Assembly: GCF_020536995.1 (NCBI RefSeq)
Contig: NC_068355.1
Span: 73,517,187 to 73,581,186 of the forward strand
DNA: 64,000 nt
From: Dreissena polymorpha
Lineage: Eukaryota; Mollusca; Bivalvia; Myida; Dreissenidae
Direction: 5' to 3'
How positions within the stretch are numbered: the stretch's first letter is position 1; each line of letters opens with the position of its first letter. Of the stretch, positions 47,321 to 56,359 are shown piece after piece. Made by a program: the position numbers and the translations under genes. Under the pieces are notes generated by a model. The model did not search any database. It saw only the letters and a list, made by a program, of their open reading frames with translations, and was not told the DNA's origin.

Positions 47321-47619
47321 ATATTATTGATTTCCTTCTATAATAATTAGTTTGAACTATATCAAAAACACAGTCATTTATGCGCATTCATTCACTGAAT
47401 ACAACATATATGAAAAATCAATGTTCATGAAAACGGGTGATGAATTGTTCCTAAACAATTTATCATTTTGTTGCGAATCATTAACTCATAATATTTTTAT
47501 AATAAACACTATTAAATGTTTGTCTTAAAATTTTAGGTGTGAAGGCTAAGCCATTATTGTTTGGAATAAGAATAAGATTGGAAGAATATTATGCTTGATC
47601 TGTTATATACAATTAAAGA

Positions 47620-47915
47620 AAGAGACAAAAGCTGTCTCTATCGGAAGACATATGCCCCGAAAAACGTTTTTTTCGAAACCTTAACGCAGATTTCGAAACC
47701 TAAACGCGGACCCTTAGTTCAAGGTCAAGGTCAAAGAGTTACAAAAATTTGCATATGGAAAGACCTTGTCCATACACTAATTCATACCAAATATGAAGGT
47801 TTCATTTGAAGCGAAATAGAAGTTATTCGCATTTTTCGAAACCTAAACGCAAGTGTGACGGACAGACGGACGGACAGTGCGATACTATATGCCCTCCTTC
47901 GGGGGCATTATAAAG
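47620..47915 (+). repeat. Dispersed repeat with GGACAGACGGACGGACAG end
   Basis: AAGACATATGCCCC, three TTTCGAAACCTAAACGC words, CAAGGTCAAGGTCAAAG and a terminal TGCCCTCCTTCGGGGGCA hairpin. Same terminal style as 46690-46975. Confidence 0.65.
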
Positions 47916-47919
47916 AAAT

Positions 47920-48250
47920 CCTAATCAGGGCTCGAACCACTGACCCCTGGTGTAAGTCTATCGCTTAAACCACTCGGCCATCCATGCTCATACAATATGT
48001 GATGTATTTTATACTTTATGTTAGCAATTCTAGTAATATCACACAATATAACGACAACAACAGAACTCTCCAAATTAGTCAATCTTTCCAATCTTTAAAT
48101 TGTTAAAAGATGCATATAATGGAAATTATAGAGCATGATAAATGTTCAGTACTACTGTTTTCTCAAAACTATCATATCTTCAACGAAAATTTGCGACTCC
48201 AAAACATTTTTTATTTTATCAATTTTCTAAAACATGAAAATAACCCTTAA
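47920..48250 (-). mobile_element. tRNA-like repeat, copy 3
   Basis: It carries GGGCTCGAACCACTGACCCC (reverse B box) and AAACCACTCGGCCATCC (reverse A box), then the same downstream words as 14990-15355 (AACAGAACTCTCCAAATTA, TGCATATAATGG, ATGTTCAGTA). The terminal CCCTTTAA is degenerate (ACCCTTAA). Confidence 0.65.
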
Positions 48251-48449
48251 TTAATAAAAGCCAGCCAGGGTCTTACAAACAGCCTACGCGCGATACTCAC
48301 ATGGCATGATTTGTTTACGTACGTACTCGCCATAAGCAAATTATTGCTAACCATTTGCATTTTACTTCTCATCGGAAACCATTTATGTTTGCGTAACTGT
48401 TTGCGGTAAAAAGGTGTGATGATGATGCCCGACATTTCATGTTAATTGA

Positions 48450-48680
48450 AGTTGACACGGGAGGGCACTTCTCCGCCCAATGAATTATTGTGAGGGGGCA
48501 GATCTCCGCCTTCTTAATTCTTACAGGGGGGGGGGGCAGTTCTCCGCCCCTAAAGATTTTATGGGGGGGCAGTTCTACGCCCATAAAGATTTGATGGGAG
48601 GGCACCTCTCCGCCCCCTTTAAAATAAGGGGGCATTTCTCAGGGGGGGTGGGGCAGTTTTACGGAGGGGCGCCTCTCCGG
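48450..48680 (+). repeat. G-rich ~36-bp minisatellite
   Basis: GGGGGGCAGTTCTCCGCCC-type blocks recur about seven times at ~30-60-bp steps, alternating with AAAGATTTGATGG. G runs of 5-9 could form quadruplexes. The frames over it are artefacts. Confidence 0.8.
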
Positions 48681-49979
48681 ATACCTTTGTTTAATAGTAC
48701 CATTTTATTTAAAATATCAAAAATAAGGACAGACGAGGGGCTAAATGTATATTACTGTAAGATAATATTTAGCTGAAATAATTCGCGTTCAGAATAAATC
48801 TGAAAGAGTCTGCCAAAGCAAAAATCATCAAAAGACTCTAAGGCGGCAATTTATGTTGACTAGATAATATTACATAGGCTGTTTCAGCATATGTGTACTT
48901 GTATATCGAGGTTTACAGGTAATGTTAGTTATTTGCAAGTACTTAATTCGCTTCAAAACATTAGGCCTATATAGTGTAACCTAAACACATCATACGAGTC
49001 GATAGACAGTTAAAGAAAGACAACTCATTAAGACAAATGTTATCCTATTCAGGAAAACGCCGGTCATTCCATACAATCATGAAGTTAAATATAAATAAAT
49101 AAATATTTAGCTTGTACCTTTGTTTGTGCGTGATGACCTATAATACTCCGAATCGAAACCATGATCAGTGTTGAATGAAATACCAAATCCTATTGTATGG
49201 CCACTATGGGGTGATATTGTTGCAGAGATGCAGAAGTCACGTGATCAATACAGTCCTCTTTATCGGACATAGATGGTGACGTCACTAGGTTATAGTCAGT
49301 ACGACCGGTGTGTACGCAATGTCGGACATATTAGATTGCGGACAAATTTTACACGCGCAACGATTCTTGAGGAAGGTTATTTATCGATTAACTTAGAGCT
49401 TACAACATTACAGTATGATCTATGACTTTGCATGCATATGGATGCAACAAATTATAACTTGACTATTATTCGCATACTTTCGAAGTTGGTGTGTATTTGC
49501 GTTTAAAATGACATTTCACCACAACTTGTAATAAAACGGTAACCAAATGTTTCCATTCAACAAAAAGGGCACACACTTTATTATTAAACATGTGATATTT
49601 ATAGAACGATCCTGCCCTTGGCATAAACTGAACGTGCCTTGTAACTATCTCCGCGCGGAGTTGTCGTTCCATGCTTACAAACTTTTACTAACAATCTCAA
49701 TGTGGAAGCAATAACTTTAAATTAAGTGTGTATGCACGATTTTTATATGTGTTGAATTGAAATATATTGATAAAAAATGTTACAAGAACACAAAATAGGC
49801 AAGAAAAATTATACATCAAAGAAGAATTTCATACAATGCAGCAAAGACAAATTTAGCGTCCCGAGCCGATTGTTACGAAGATATTTCGTACATATTTTCC
49901 TGCGATAGCCGAAGCATTCGGGAAGCGAACAACGACAACTGGGGAAGCGGACAACGACAACGAGCGAGGCCTGGTATAG
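48681..49979. other. Intergenic, no feature seen
   Basis: Nothing supported; a 68-codon - strand frame at 49466-49672 has no features. Confidence 0.4.
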
Positions 49980-49982
49980 ACC

Positions 49983-50098
49983 CTGGGTTATGGTTAGGGT
50001 AAGGGTTAGGGGTCGGGTTAAGGTTAGGGTTAAGGCTAACCGTAACCCTAACCCGATTCCTAACCCTTACCCTAACCTTCTAACCCCCCCCCCCCCCC
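49983..50098. repeat. Interstitial telomeric repeats, inverted (fusion-like)
   Basis: The left half (49983-50036) is degenerate TTAGGG (GGTTAGGGTAAGGGTTAGGG). The right half (50037-50080) is degenerate CCCTAA (CGTAACCCTAACCCG..CCTAACCCTTACCCTAACC), followed by poly-C. The G-rich strand runs into the centre from both sides, the order expected for end-to-end telomere joining. Confidence 0.85.
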
Positions 50099-50640
50099 TA
50101 CATGCGCATTACAGTACCAGGCGTATGAGTAGATATCGCTGCAGGAAATAATCAAAGCGCTGAAGGCACTGCAGTTGTTCGCTCTTTGAACGTATTCAAT
50201 ATTCCTTACAGTCACCGAACATGAAGTTCGACTTTTGAACACCAATGTAATTTACTTTTAATAGTCTTCAGTGGTGAGATTTTGAAAAAAGGGAAAATTC
50301 CATTGATTAACAATCTCTCATAATGTGATGCAAGATTCTTACACAATCCACTTATGATTACAAAGATGAAAACAGAAATTCAACGTATATCTAAGTTGGC
50401 GCTTATGAAAAGTCTGTAAGTCTAACAAAGAATGAACCGCACCATAATTCTTATAATAAATGTATTGGTATTAACGAGCTTTGTATTAAATTCTCGATTG
50501 AACGAAAGTAAAAATATTTAAATTTTTAGCCTGAAATTAAATACTTCATTTAATTCGTTTACATTTATTTTTATTCATTTTCATGTATTGACATTAACGC
50601 GTAACTCCTCTACTCCACCGTCACCAATATTTTTATGAAC
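50099..50640. other. Spacer between telomeric tract and transposon
   Basis: AT-rich; nothing supported. Confidence 0.4.
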
Positions 50641-50646
50641 GTACCC

Positions 50647-50835
50647 TGTCGGACCGTATTTGGTACAAAAACGAATATGTACAAGTTTGTACCATATTCG
50701 GCCGAATATGGTACAACTGTCTAATTGTACCATATACGTATCTGCAGTTTTGGGGTAAAATGCCTGACCGAATATGGTACAAACTTGTACCATATTCGGA
50801 TGAAAAATGTACCACATTCGTTCCGAATATGATAC
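50647..50835 (+). repeat. Left terminal inverted repeat and subterminal palindromes
   Basis: TIR TGTCGGACCG, then repeated TTTGTACCATATTCGG / CCGAATATGGTAC words in both orientations (at least seven in 180 bp). These are candidate transposase-binding sites. Confidence 0.85.
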
Positions 50836-50906
50836 ACACTCATCATCGTAATCATCATCATCATCGTTATCTCATCATCATCATCATCATCATCATCATC
50901 GTTATC

Positions 50907-50957
<51 letters not shown>

Positions 50958-51520
50958 CATCAATTATCAACACCCCAATGATCATCATCGTTGTTATCTT
51001 TACCAACACCACCATCATCATCACCATCAAAACCAACATCATCATATCCATTATCATGATCGTAATGGTGATCACAAAAGTTTTTTTTGTGATGATAATG
51101 ACAGCGATGTTTTCGGTCGATAATGAGGATGTTGTGATGATGATGACGACGATGAGAATATCATCATCATCATCGGCCAATAAACATCGCCATCATCATC
51201 ATCACAAATATTTTGTTATCATCATCATCATTATCATCATCGTCGGCCGATAAACATCGCCGTCATCATCATCTAAAAACTTATCATCATCATTATAACC
51301 ATCATCATCGTCCGATAAACATCGCTGTCATCATCATCCCAAAACGTTTGTTATCATCATCATCATCATCATTATCATCATCATCATCATCATCATCATC
51401 ACCACAATCATCAAACCCCAATCATCATAACCACTGTCATCATCATCACCACCACCATCATCATCACAATTTTTTTACCATCATCATCATCACAAATGTT
51501 TTGTCATCATCATAATCACA
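50836..51520 (+). repeat. Long (ATC)n microsatellite inside the transposon
   Basis: About 690 bp dominated by ATC triplets, with interruptions such as CGGCC(A/G)ATAAACATCGC repeated three to four times. The frames of 65-100 codons here are artefacts. Confidence 0.92.
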
Positions 51521-51853
51521 TATTCATTTTACATTTTGTATTTTATAATTTGTTTCATTCAAGAGATTCAACAAACTTGTACTTTTTTCATTTATTGGTA
51601 TACTGACAGGATTTTTCAAAGTAATATTGAAGAACATAGAACAGCATTTAAATTTTAATCCAACTGTAGCATTTTGACAAGACATAATATACATATATAC
51701 ATTCATTTTAGTAGCAGCCAAAATATCCCAAATGTGCTTCGTAAAAAGTTACCAGTAAATGAGCAAATGACAACAAATTTCCGGTAGAAGAACATAATCA
51801 TCAATCACAAAAATAACATAACAGGTTTCCAAACACCGATATACATGTATATT

Positions 51854-54721
51854 TCACCTGTAATGTCTGTACATGACATCTATGATATCATACCAACCGA
51901 TTCCACTAACACGCAAACGCAGCCATGCGTTTGCCCATTTTGGCCCCTTGATGATTTCTTTTATTGCCGAAATAAGACCGCTGTTTCTGCCCGCTCTTGT
52001 TAATAGGAAACGAACGCTAACAGGATTTCTGTTACTAGTATCTAGTCCAATATCCGGCCGAATGTAAATTCTAGGTGTTTGCAAACTCATTGACCTTATT
52101 AAATCTCTAAAGGGTTTGCCGACCTTCGCCAACACAAACTGGATTGACGGGTTTGATTGTATGCAGAACTTAAAAATTTCAACTTGAATGTGAAGTGGTA
52201 ACATCAGAAATGGAAAAGTCGTTCGCTTCTGTGCCCTCCTATTGTTTATCATATCTTGAAGCTCTTTCAGGGCTGAACACAAAGAGACGTCACCGTTGTC
52301 GCCAGAGTCACCGTTGTCGCCGGAGTCACCGTTGTCGCCAGACGCAGCGTTGTCGCCGGAGTCACCGTTGTCGCCGGAGTCACCGTTGTCGCTGGAGTCA
52401 CCGTTGTCGCCGGAGTCACCGTTGTCGCAAGAGTCACCGTTGTCGCCAGACGCAGCGTTGTCGCCAGATGCAGTGTTGTCGCCAGACGCAGCGTTGTCGC
52501 CGGAGTCACCGTTGTCGCCAGACGCAGCGTTGTCGCCGGAGTCACCGTTGTCGCCGGAGTCACCGTTGTCGCTGGAGTCACCGTTGTCGCCGGAGTCACC
52601 GTTGTCGCAAGAGTCACCGTTGTCGCCAGACGCAGCGTTGTCGCCAGATGCAGTGTTGTCGCCAGACGCAGCGGTGTCGCCGGAGTCACCGTTGTCGCCA
52701 GAGTCACCGTTGTCGCTGGAGTCACCGTTGTCGCCGGAGTCACCGTTGTCGCAAGAGTCACCGTTGTCGCCAGACGCAGCGTTGTCGCCAGATGCAGTGT
52801 TGTCGCCAGACGCAGCGGTGTCGCCGGAGTCACCGTTGTCGCCAGAGTCACCGTTGTCGCCAGACGCAGCGTTGTCGCCTGACGCAGCGTTGTCGCCAGA
52901 CGCAGCGCTGTCGCCAGAGTCACCGTTGTCATACGACTGTTCTAAGCGTGATATTATGTCCTTGTACACGCGTTGATTGATACGGATACTAACGTAATGC
53001 ATGCCAAATCCTTCTGGGAAATACCCCAATGCAATTGTTCCAACATCACCATCGAACTTTCCATCTGCTGACACAATTGATGAGTGTTCTAGTCCTCGGG
53101 TAGAAACTACCAGGCACTGCAAATTATATTCTCTCATAAGTGCAATGAGCGTGAGGTTGTCGCCGTATGTCCCATTCTTAGACATATTCTTAACGTATTC
53201 ATCAAATGTTTCATCATAGACAAAAGTTTCATAGAAATATCTGTTTTCTACAATGTGATGGACTGCTTCCTTACGTAAAGCATCTACGTCTTTGTATATA
53301 CCAATTTTACCAAGTTGATGCGATATAGCAGCAAATTGACAATTTCCATCCGGATTTGGGTCCATGGCAATATTCACCCCATCCAACAACTGCAGATTTT
53401 CATGGTGTGTTAAAACATGATAGTACTTAGTTCTGTGATTTTGTTTCTCTGAGCGGTTCTGTTTTAATGAATGTTTTTTAATTTTTTGTTGTTTCTCTAA
53501 CGCAACAGTTAGGCTAGTCATGTTTTCGACCCCAACCGATTTGCTTACGAATCCAAGTTCGGGTTTGTTCGGTACTTGAAATGACACGATATAAACACCA
53601 TTTCGTTTTACTTTTTCTACCTTGCCTTCGATAACATATCTTTTGGTTGGCACCCTGGATTTTCGAAAGGGATAGCGAATTAATACTGTCTCTCCTACTT
53701 TGTACTTGCTTGGGGAAGTTGCGTTTTTCAACAGCGACCTGTAAGCCTTTTTATTTGCTCGCCGTATGGTTTTCTTTATTTCACGAGAACTATGACGTTC
53801 TTTGGTAAAAACATGACTTCTTCCGTAGTAGGCTTCAAAGGGCGTGAGACCCCCAAGAACTCGTTTGAAACTTGTGTTTATGGCATAGGCTAAATCTTGA
53901 AGCCCTTCGACCCAGTTAAATCCACGTTTACTTTTTGTTGCAAATAGAATCTTGGCCTTTATAACACTGTTTGACCTTTCACACTTGCCCTGTGATTGAG
54001 GATGATACGGCCTACTATTGATCATTTTGATGTTGTACTTGTTCAACAAAAGTTTCATACTAGGGCCTTTAAATTCCAGTCCGTTGTCACATTGGATGAT
54101 GTCAGGGGCAAGGTTAACCATCAACACGTCCTCTAATGCCTTTGCAACTTCACGCGAACTCTTCGTTTTCAGGGGTTTTGGCATAACGTACCTAGAATAA
54201 ACGTCCACGACTTGTAGAATATAACTGTATGTGGACCCCTTGTAGCTAACACTTTGATTTTTCATGTTAATTATGTCAATCTGCCATCTTTTGCCTGGTT
54301 CCTCTTCTGTAATTGTCTTTGGCTTTGGCTTGTTTGTAAATCTCGGATACTTCTCATGGTAATACTTGCTATTGTACAGTATTTCAAGGATAGCTTGTTC
54401 CGAGAACCCCGTGTAATTTACTTTCAGTTTGTTGTAAATAACCCTTGCTCCACATCCTTTGTTTTCCATGAACATCTTCTCAACAAATCTAGGAAGATCT
54501 TCTTTCACAAGGACTTGCTTTCCGCCACACAATAAAGAACCCCGGTCACCAAGCTCGAAGTCCTTACGTTTTCTAATCATAGCCAAACAATTATTCTCTT
54601 CAGGTGTCCGTTTCTTCACAGGGACATCGAACGATCCGTTTAAACATCTGACAATAATGTCGTACTTCGACCTGGGCAAGCACCCTAATTGCTTCCTTTT
54701 TCTCCTAATTGCTTCCTTCAT
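51854..54721 (-). CDS. Transposase: DD35E integrase + OTU protease + F-box-like C-terminus
   Basis: 955 residues. Residues 1-140: basic N-terminus, no clear HHCC finger. Residues 141-300: retroviral-type integrase core with D149 (WQIDI), D212 (QCDNG) and E248 (GKCERSN), giving D-D(35)E, plus HPQSQG. Residues 340-385: SH3-like integrase tail (YKVGETVLIRYPF). Residues 446-580: OTU cysteine protease with D458 and C461 (PDGNC) and H575 (GMHYVSI), all catalytic residues present. Residues 598-812: Asp/Gly/Ser repeat (GDNGDS, GDNAAS). Residues 813-955: a domain starting LPLHIQVEIFKF...FVLAKVGKPFRDLI, which fits the F-box pattern. It probably inserts the element; OTU and F-box would act on ubiquitin. 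The start ATG follows an acceptor (attatttcag) directly. Confidence 0.9.
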   Translation of the reverse strand: MKEAIRRKRKQLGCLPRSKYDIIVRCLNGSFDVPVKKRTPEENNCLAMIRKRKDFELGDRGSLLCGGKQVLVKEDLPRFVEKMFMENKGCGARVIYNKLKVNYTGFSEQAILEILYNSKYYHEKYPRFTNKPKPKTITEEEPGKRWQIDIINMKNQSVSYKGSTYSYILQVVDVYSRYVMPKPLKTKSSREVAKALEDVLMVNLAPDIIQCDNGLEFKGPSMKLLLNKYNIKMINSRPYHPQSQGKCERSNSVIKAKILFATKSKRGFNWVEGLQDLAYAINTSFKRVLGGLTPFEAYYGRSHVFTKERHSSREIKKTIRRANKKAYRSLLKNATSPSKYKVGETVLIRYPFRKSRVPTKRYVIEGKVEKVKRNGVYIVSFQVPNKPELGFVSKSVGVENMTSLTVALEKQQKIKKHSLKQNRSEKQNHRTKYYHVLTHHENLQLLDGVNIAMDPNPDGNCQFAAISHQLGKIGIYKDVDALRKEAVHHIVENRYFYETFVYDETFDEYVKNMSKNGTYGDNLTLIALMREYNLQCLVVSTRGLEHSSIVSADGKFDGDVGTIALGYFPEGFGMHYVSIRINQRVYKDIISRLEQSYDNGDSGDSAASGDNAASGDNAASGDNGDSGDNGDSGDTAASGDNTASGDNAASGDNGDSCDNGDSGDNGDSSDNGDSGDNGDSGDTAASGDNTASGDNAASGDNGDSCDNGDSGDNGDSSDNGDSGDNGDSGDNAASGDNGDSGDNAASGDNTASGDNAASGDNGDSCDNGDSGDNGDSSDNGDSGDNGDSGDNAASGDNGDSGDNGDSGDNGDVSLCSALKELQDMINNRRAQKRTTFPFLMLPLHIQVEIFKFCIQSNPSIQFVLAKVGKPFRDLIRSMSLQTPRIYIRPDIGLDTSNRNPVSVRFLLTRAGRNSGLISAIKEIIKGPKWANAWLRLRVSGIGWYDIIDVMYRHYR
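52275..52930 (-). repeat. 18-bp coding minisatellite in the transposase
   Basis: Units of 18 bp (9-bp half-units, GACAACGGTGACTCTGGC type) encode GDNGDS and GDNAAS. A longer block with the markers GCTGGAGTC, GCAAGAGTC and GATGCAGTG recurs at 52391, 52571 and 52715 (steps of 180 and 144 bp), so blocks of ~8-10 units were duplicated. All frames stay open because the period is a multiple of three; the antisense frames of 221-261 codons are by-products. Confidence 0.93.
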
Positions 54722-55387
54722 CTGAAATAATATAATAAGTTATTATACATTTATACTTCATTAGTTAATAGAGCTTGTATTGAACACCGCGTGTCGAAAA
54801 CGAATGTCTCACGACATGAGCTGAGCTAAAATCACTCGTCTGATAGCTCCGCTAAAATTTACAATCCGAACTTCCGGGCAATATGCGCAATGAAAGTAGC
54901 AAGTACTTCATGTAAAGTTTCATTGAAATCCAACCGAATTCAAATTCAGGGGAAAAATAGCGGGCAAACTTATGGCGGTCAACGGACAAACGGTCTGTAG
55001 AAACCAATGCTACGTGGATGGAAGGGATATAAAGAAGGGGCCCTGGGGGCCTAGGTCGCTCACCAGAAGTCACGACTAGGCAGGGTTCGAAGGTCAAAGA
55101 CCTATAAACTCCATAAAATTTAAAATGTTCAAATCTACAGATTACAGGAGCTCGATCTGATTTTGGTGGAAAATACACTTTCGAAAAAATGACTGTAGCT
55201 TAAATATTTTAGCAGTTTAGGAGTTACGCACCCGGAAGGAATGCCACGGACAATTGGATAGACGGACGGACAACTGCAAATGCACTCTGAGGCGGGGGGG
55301 GGGGCATAAAACATAAAAATCAATGCATGTTAAAACATCAATGCATATTAAGACAACTGAAAATTAAAATTATGTACAGTACTTACT
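54722..55387 (-). other. Predicted 5' UTR intron of the transposase gene
   Basis: Donor TTGACA|gtaagt at 55386-55381 and acceptor ttatttcag at 54723-54722, immediately before the ATG. The upstream exon (from about 55500 to 55387 on the - strand) has no ATG and would be leader. The intron carries a bivalve dispersed repeat (54840-55310). Confidence 0.6.
54840..55310 (-). repeat. Dispersed repeat nested in the transposase intron
   Basis: TCATGTAAAGTTTCATTGAAATCC, GGCCCTGGGGGCC, GTCGCTCACC, GGATAGACGGACGGACAA and a G-run end mark a mollusc dispersed repeat. Non-coding. Confidence 0.6.
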
Positions 55388-55805
55388 GTCAAGAATTCTT
55401 TTGAAGTTTGAAGAAAGTTTGGATTTCAATTCTTTCTAGTCGAAAATCAGAACTTTTCTTGCCGACCGCCAAGTCAAATATGGTTACTGACTTCTGAGTA
55501 AGACTCGTGTGCAAAATTCCCGCCTTTTTAAAGCGGCACGTTATCAAAGAAAAAATCGGAAACTTCAAAGCTTTGTCGGCTTCTCAGCAATATGACGTCG
55601 GAACGACAAATCAACTTTACAAAGTAATGTTTAGGAATACAGTCACACCTGTCTAAAGCAGCCAGTCAAACATCCTTATTTTTGGAGAGATATATTCATT
55701 TAAAAGAGCTCAAAATCTCTTAAATCGGATTTTGGTGAAAATACACTTTCGAAAAAAAAAGTTTTAAAAATTTGAAAATTGCTATTAATGATCTCCACGA
55801 AAGTA

Positions 55806-55880
55806 TCTGGCCCGCCCGGGAATCGAACCCAGGCCGCCTGCGTGCCAAGCTGACGCGCAACCGACTGAGCTAGCCGGCGA
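55806..55880 (-). repeat. tRNA-like unit (pseudo-tRNA), anticodon-like GGC
   Basis: On the - strand GCCGGCTAGCTCAGTCGG (A box) and GGGTTCGATTCCCGG (B box) are excellent, and the loop TTGGCAC gives GGC (Ala-like). The acceptor stem does not pair (GCCGGCT against GCGGGCC), so it is unlikely to be a working tRNA. It lies inside the transposon's 5' region. Confidence 0.6.
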
Positions 55881-55948
55881 AACAGTTACACAACCAGCAA
55901 AATCCATGTAAAGTGTGGTTAGGTTAGCTGTTTCTGTTACTGCTAGTT

Positions 55949-55949
<1 letters not shown>

Positions 55950-56021
<72 letters not shown>
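55950..56021 (+). repeat. (GAC)n(GAT)n microsatellite inside the transposon
   Basis: About ten GAC then fourteen GAT triplets. GAT on this side is the reverse complement of the ATC tract on the other side of the element. Confidence 0.97.
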
Positions 56022-56022
<1 letters not shown>

Positions 56023-56119
56023 ACTTTTGTCACTTCCAATATTAGGTTAATACAATGTATTTGAGTTTGAAAAAAAGTTTACACATCGGCAGACTATTTC
56101 ATTTATTAAGAAATACATA

Positions 56120-56354
56120 ATTTATGTACCATATACGTAGGCCATTTTCATTTTTATGAGTTTTTTTGGTATGTACCAAATACGTTTTGGCGAGCATAGA
56201 AAAACTTATTCCAACCGAATATGGTACAATGTTTGTACCATATTCGGTCGAAAATTGTACCATCTTCGGTCCGAGTATGGTACATTTGTACCATATTCGG
56301 CCGAATATGGTACAAATGTACCATATTCGTTTTTGTACCAAATACGGTCCGACA
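56120..56354 (-). repeat. Right terminal inverted repeat and subterminal palindromes
   Basis: CGAATATGGTAC and its complement occur at least eight times in 56215-56335, then CCAAATACGGTCCGACA closes the element. Mirrors the left end. Confidence 0.85.
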
Positions 56355-56359
56355 TACCC

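Larger units (their letters stand above)
50647..56354 (-). mobile_element. Complete 5.7-kb Ginger-like integrase DNA transposon
   Basis: The left end TGTCGGACCGTATTTGGTAC (50647) is repeated as its exact reverse complement at the right end (56335-56354). Identity runs ~33 bp, and near-identity to ~75 bp. TACCC stands directly outside both ends (50642-50646 and 56355-56359): a 5-bp target duplication. The TG...CA termini, short duplication and internal integrase gene with no reverse transcriptase, protease or LTRs fit the Ginger class of DNA transposons (TGTNR termini in my memory of that family). Subterminal CGAATATGGTAC palindromes fill both ends. It looks whole. Confidence 0.87.

Noticed and set aside
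50902-51515. Frames of 91-100 codons rich in Ile/Ser/His/Met
   Set aside because: Translations of the ATC microsatellite.
52195-52980. 261-codon + strand and 221/226-codon alternate frames over the transposase repeat
   Set aside because: The 18-bp repeat keeps all frames open; the products are pure RCRQSH/SPE/ATT repeats with no flanking domain. The - strand frame carries the integrase and OTU domains.
51854-54721. Reading the integrase as part of an LTR retroelement
   Set aside because: The element has short inverted TIRs with a 5-bp duplication, no LTRs and no reverse-transcriptase or protease segment in its 5.7 kb, so a DNA transposon fits better.
55806-55880. Functional tRNA-Ala (GGC)
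   Set aside because: A and B boxes are good, but the acceptor stem does not pair, so I list it as tRNA-like only.
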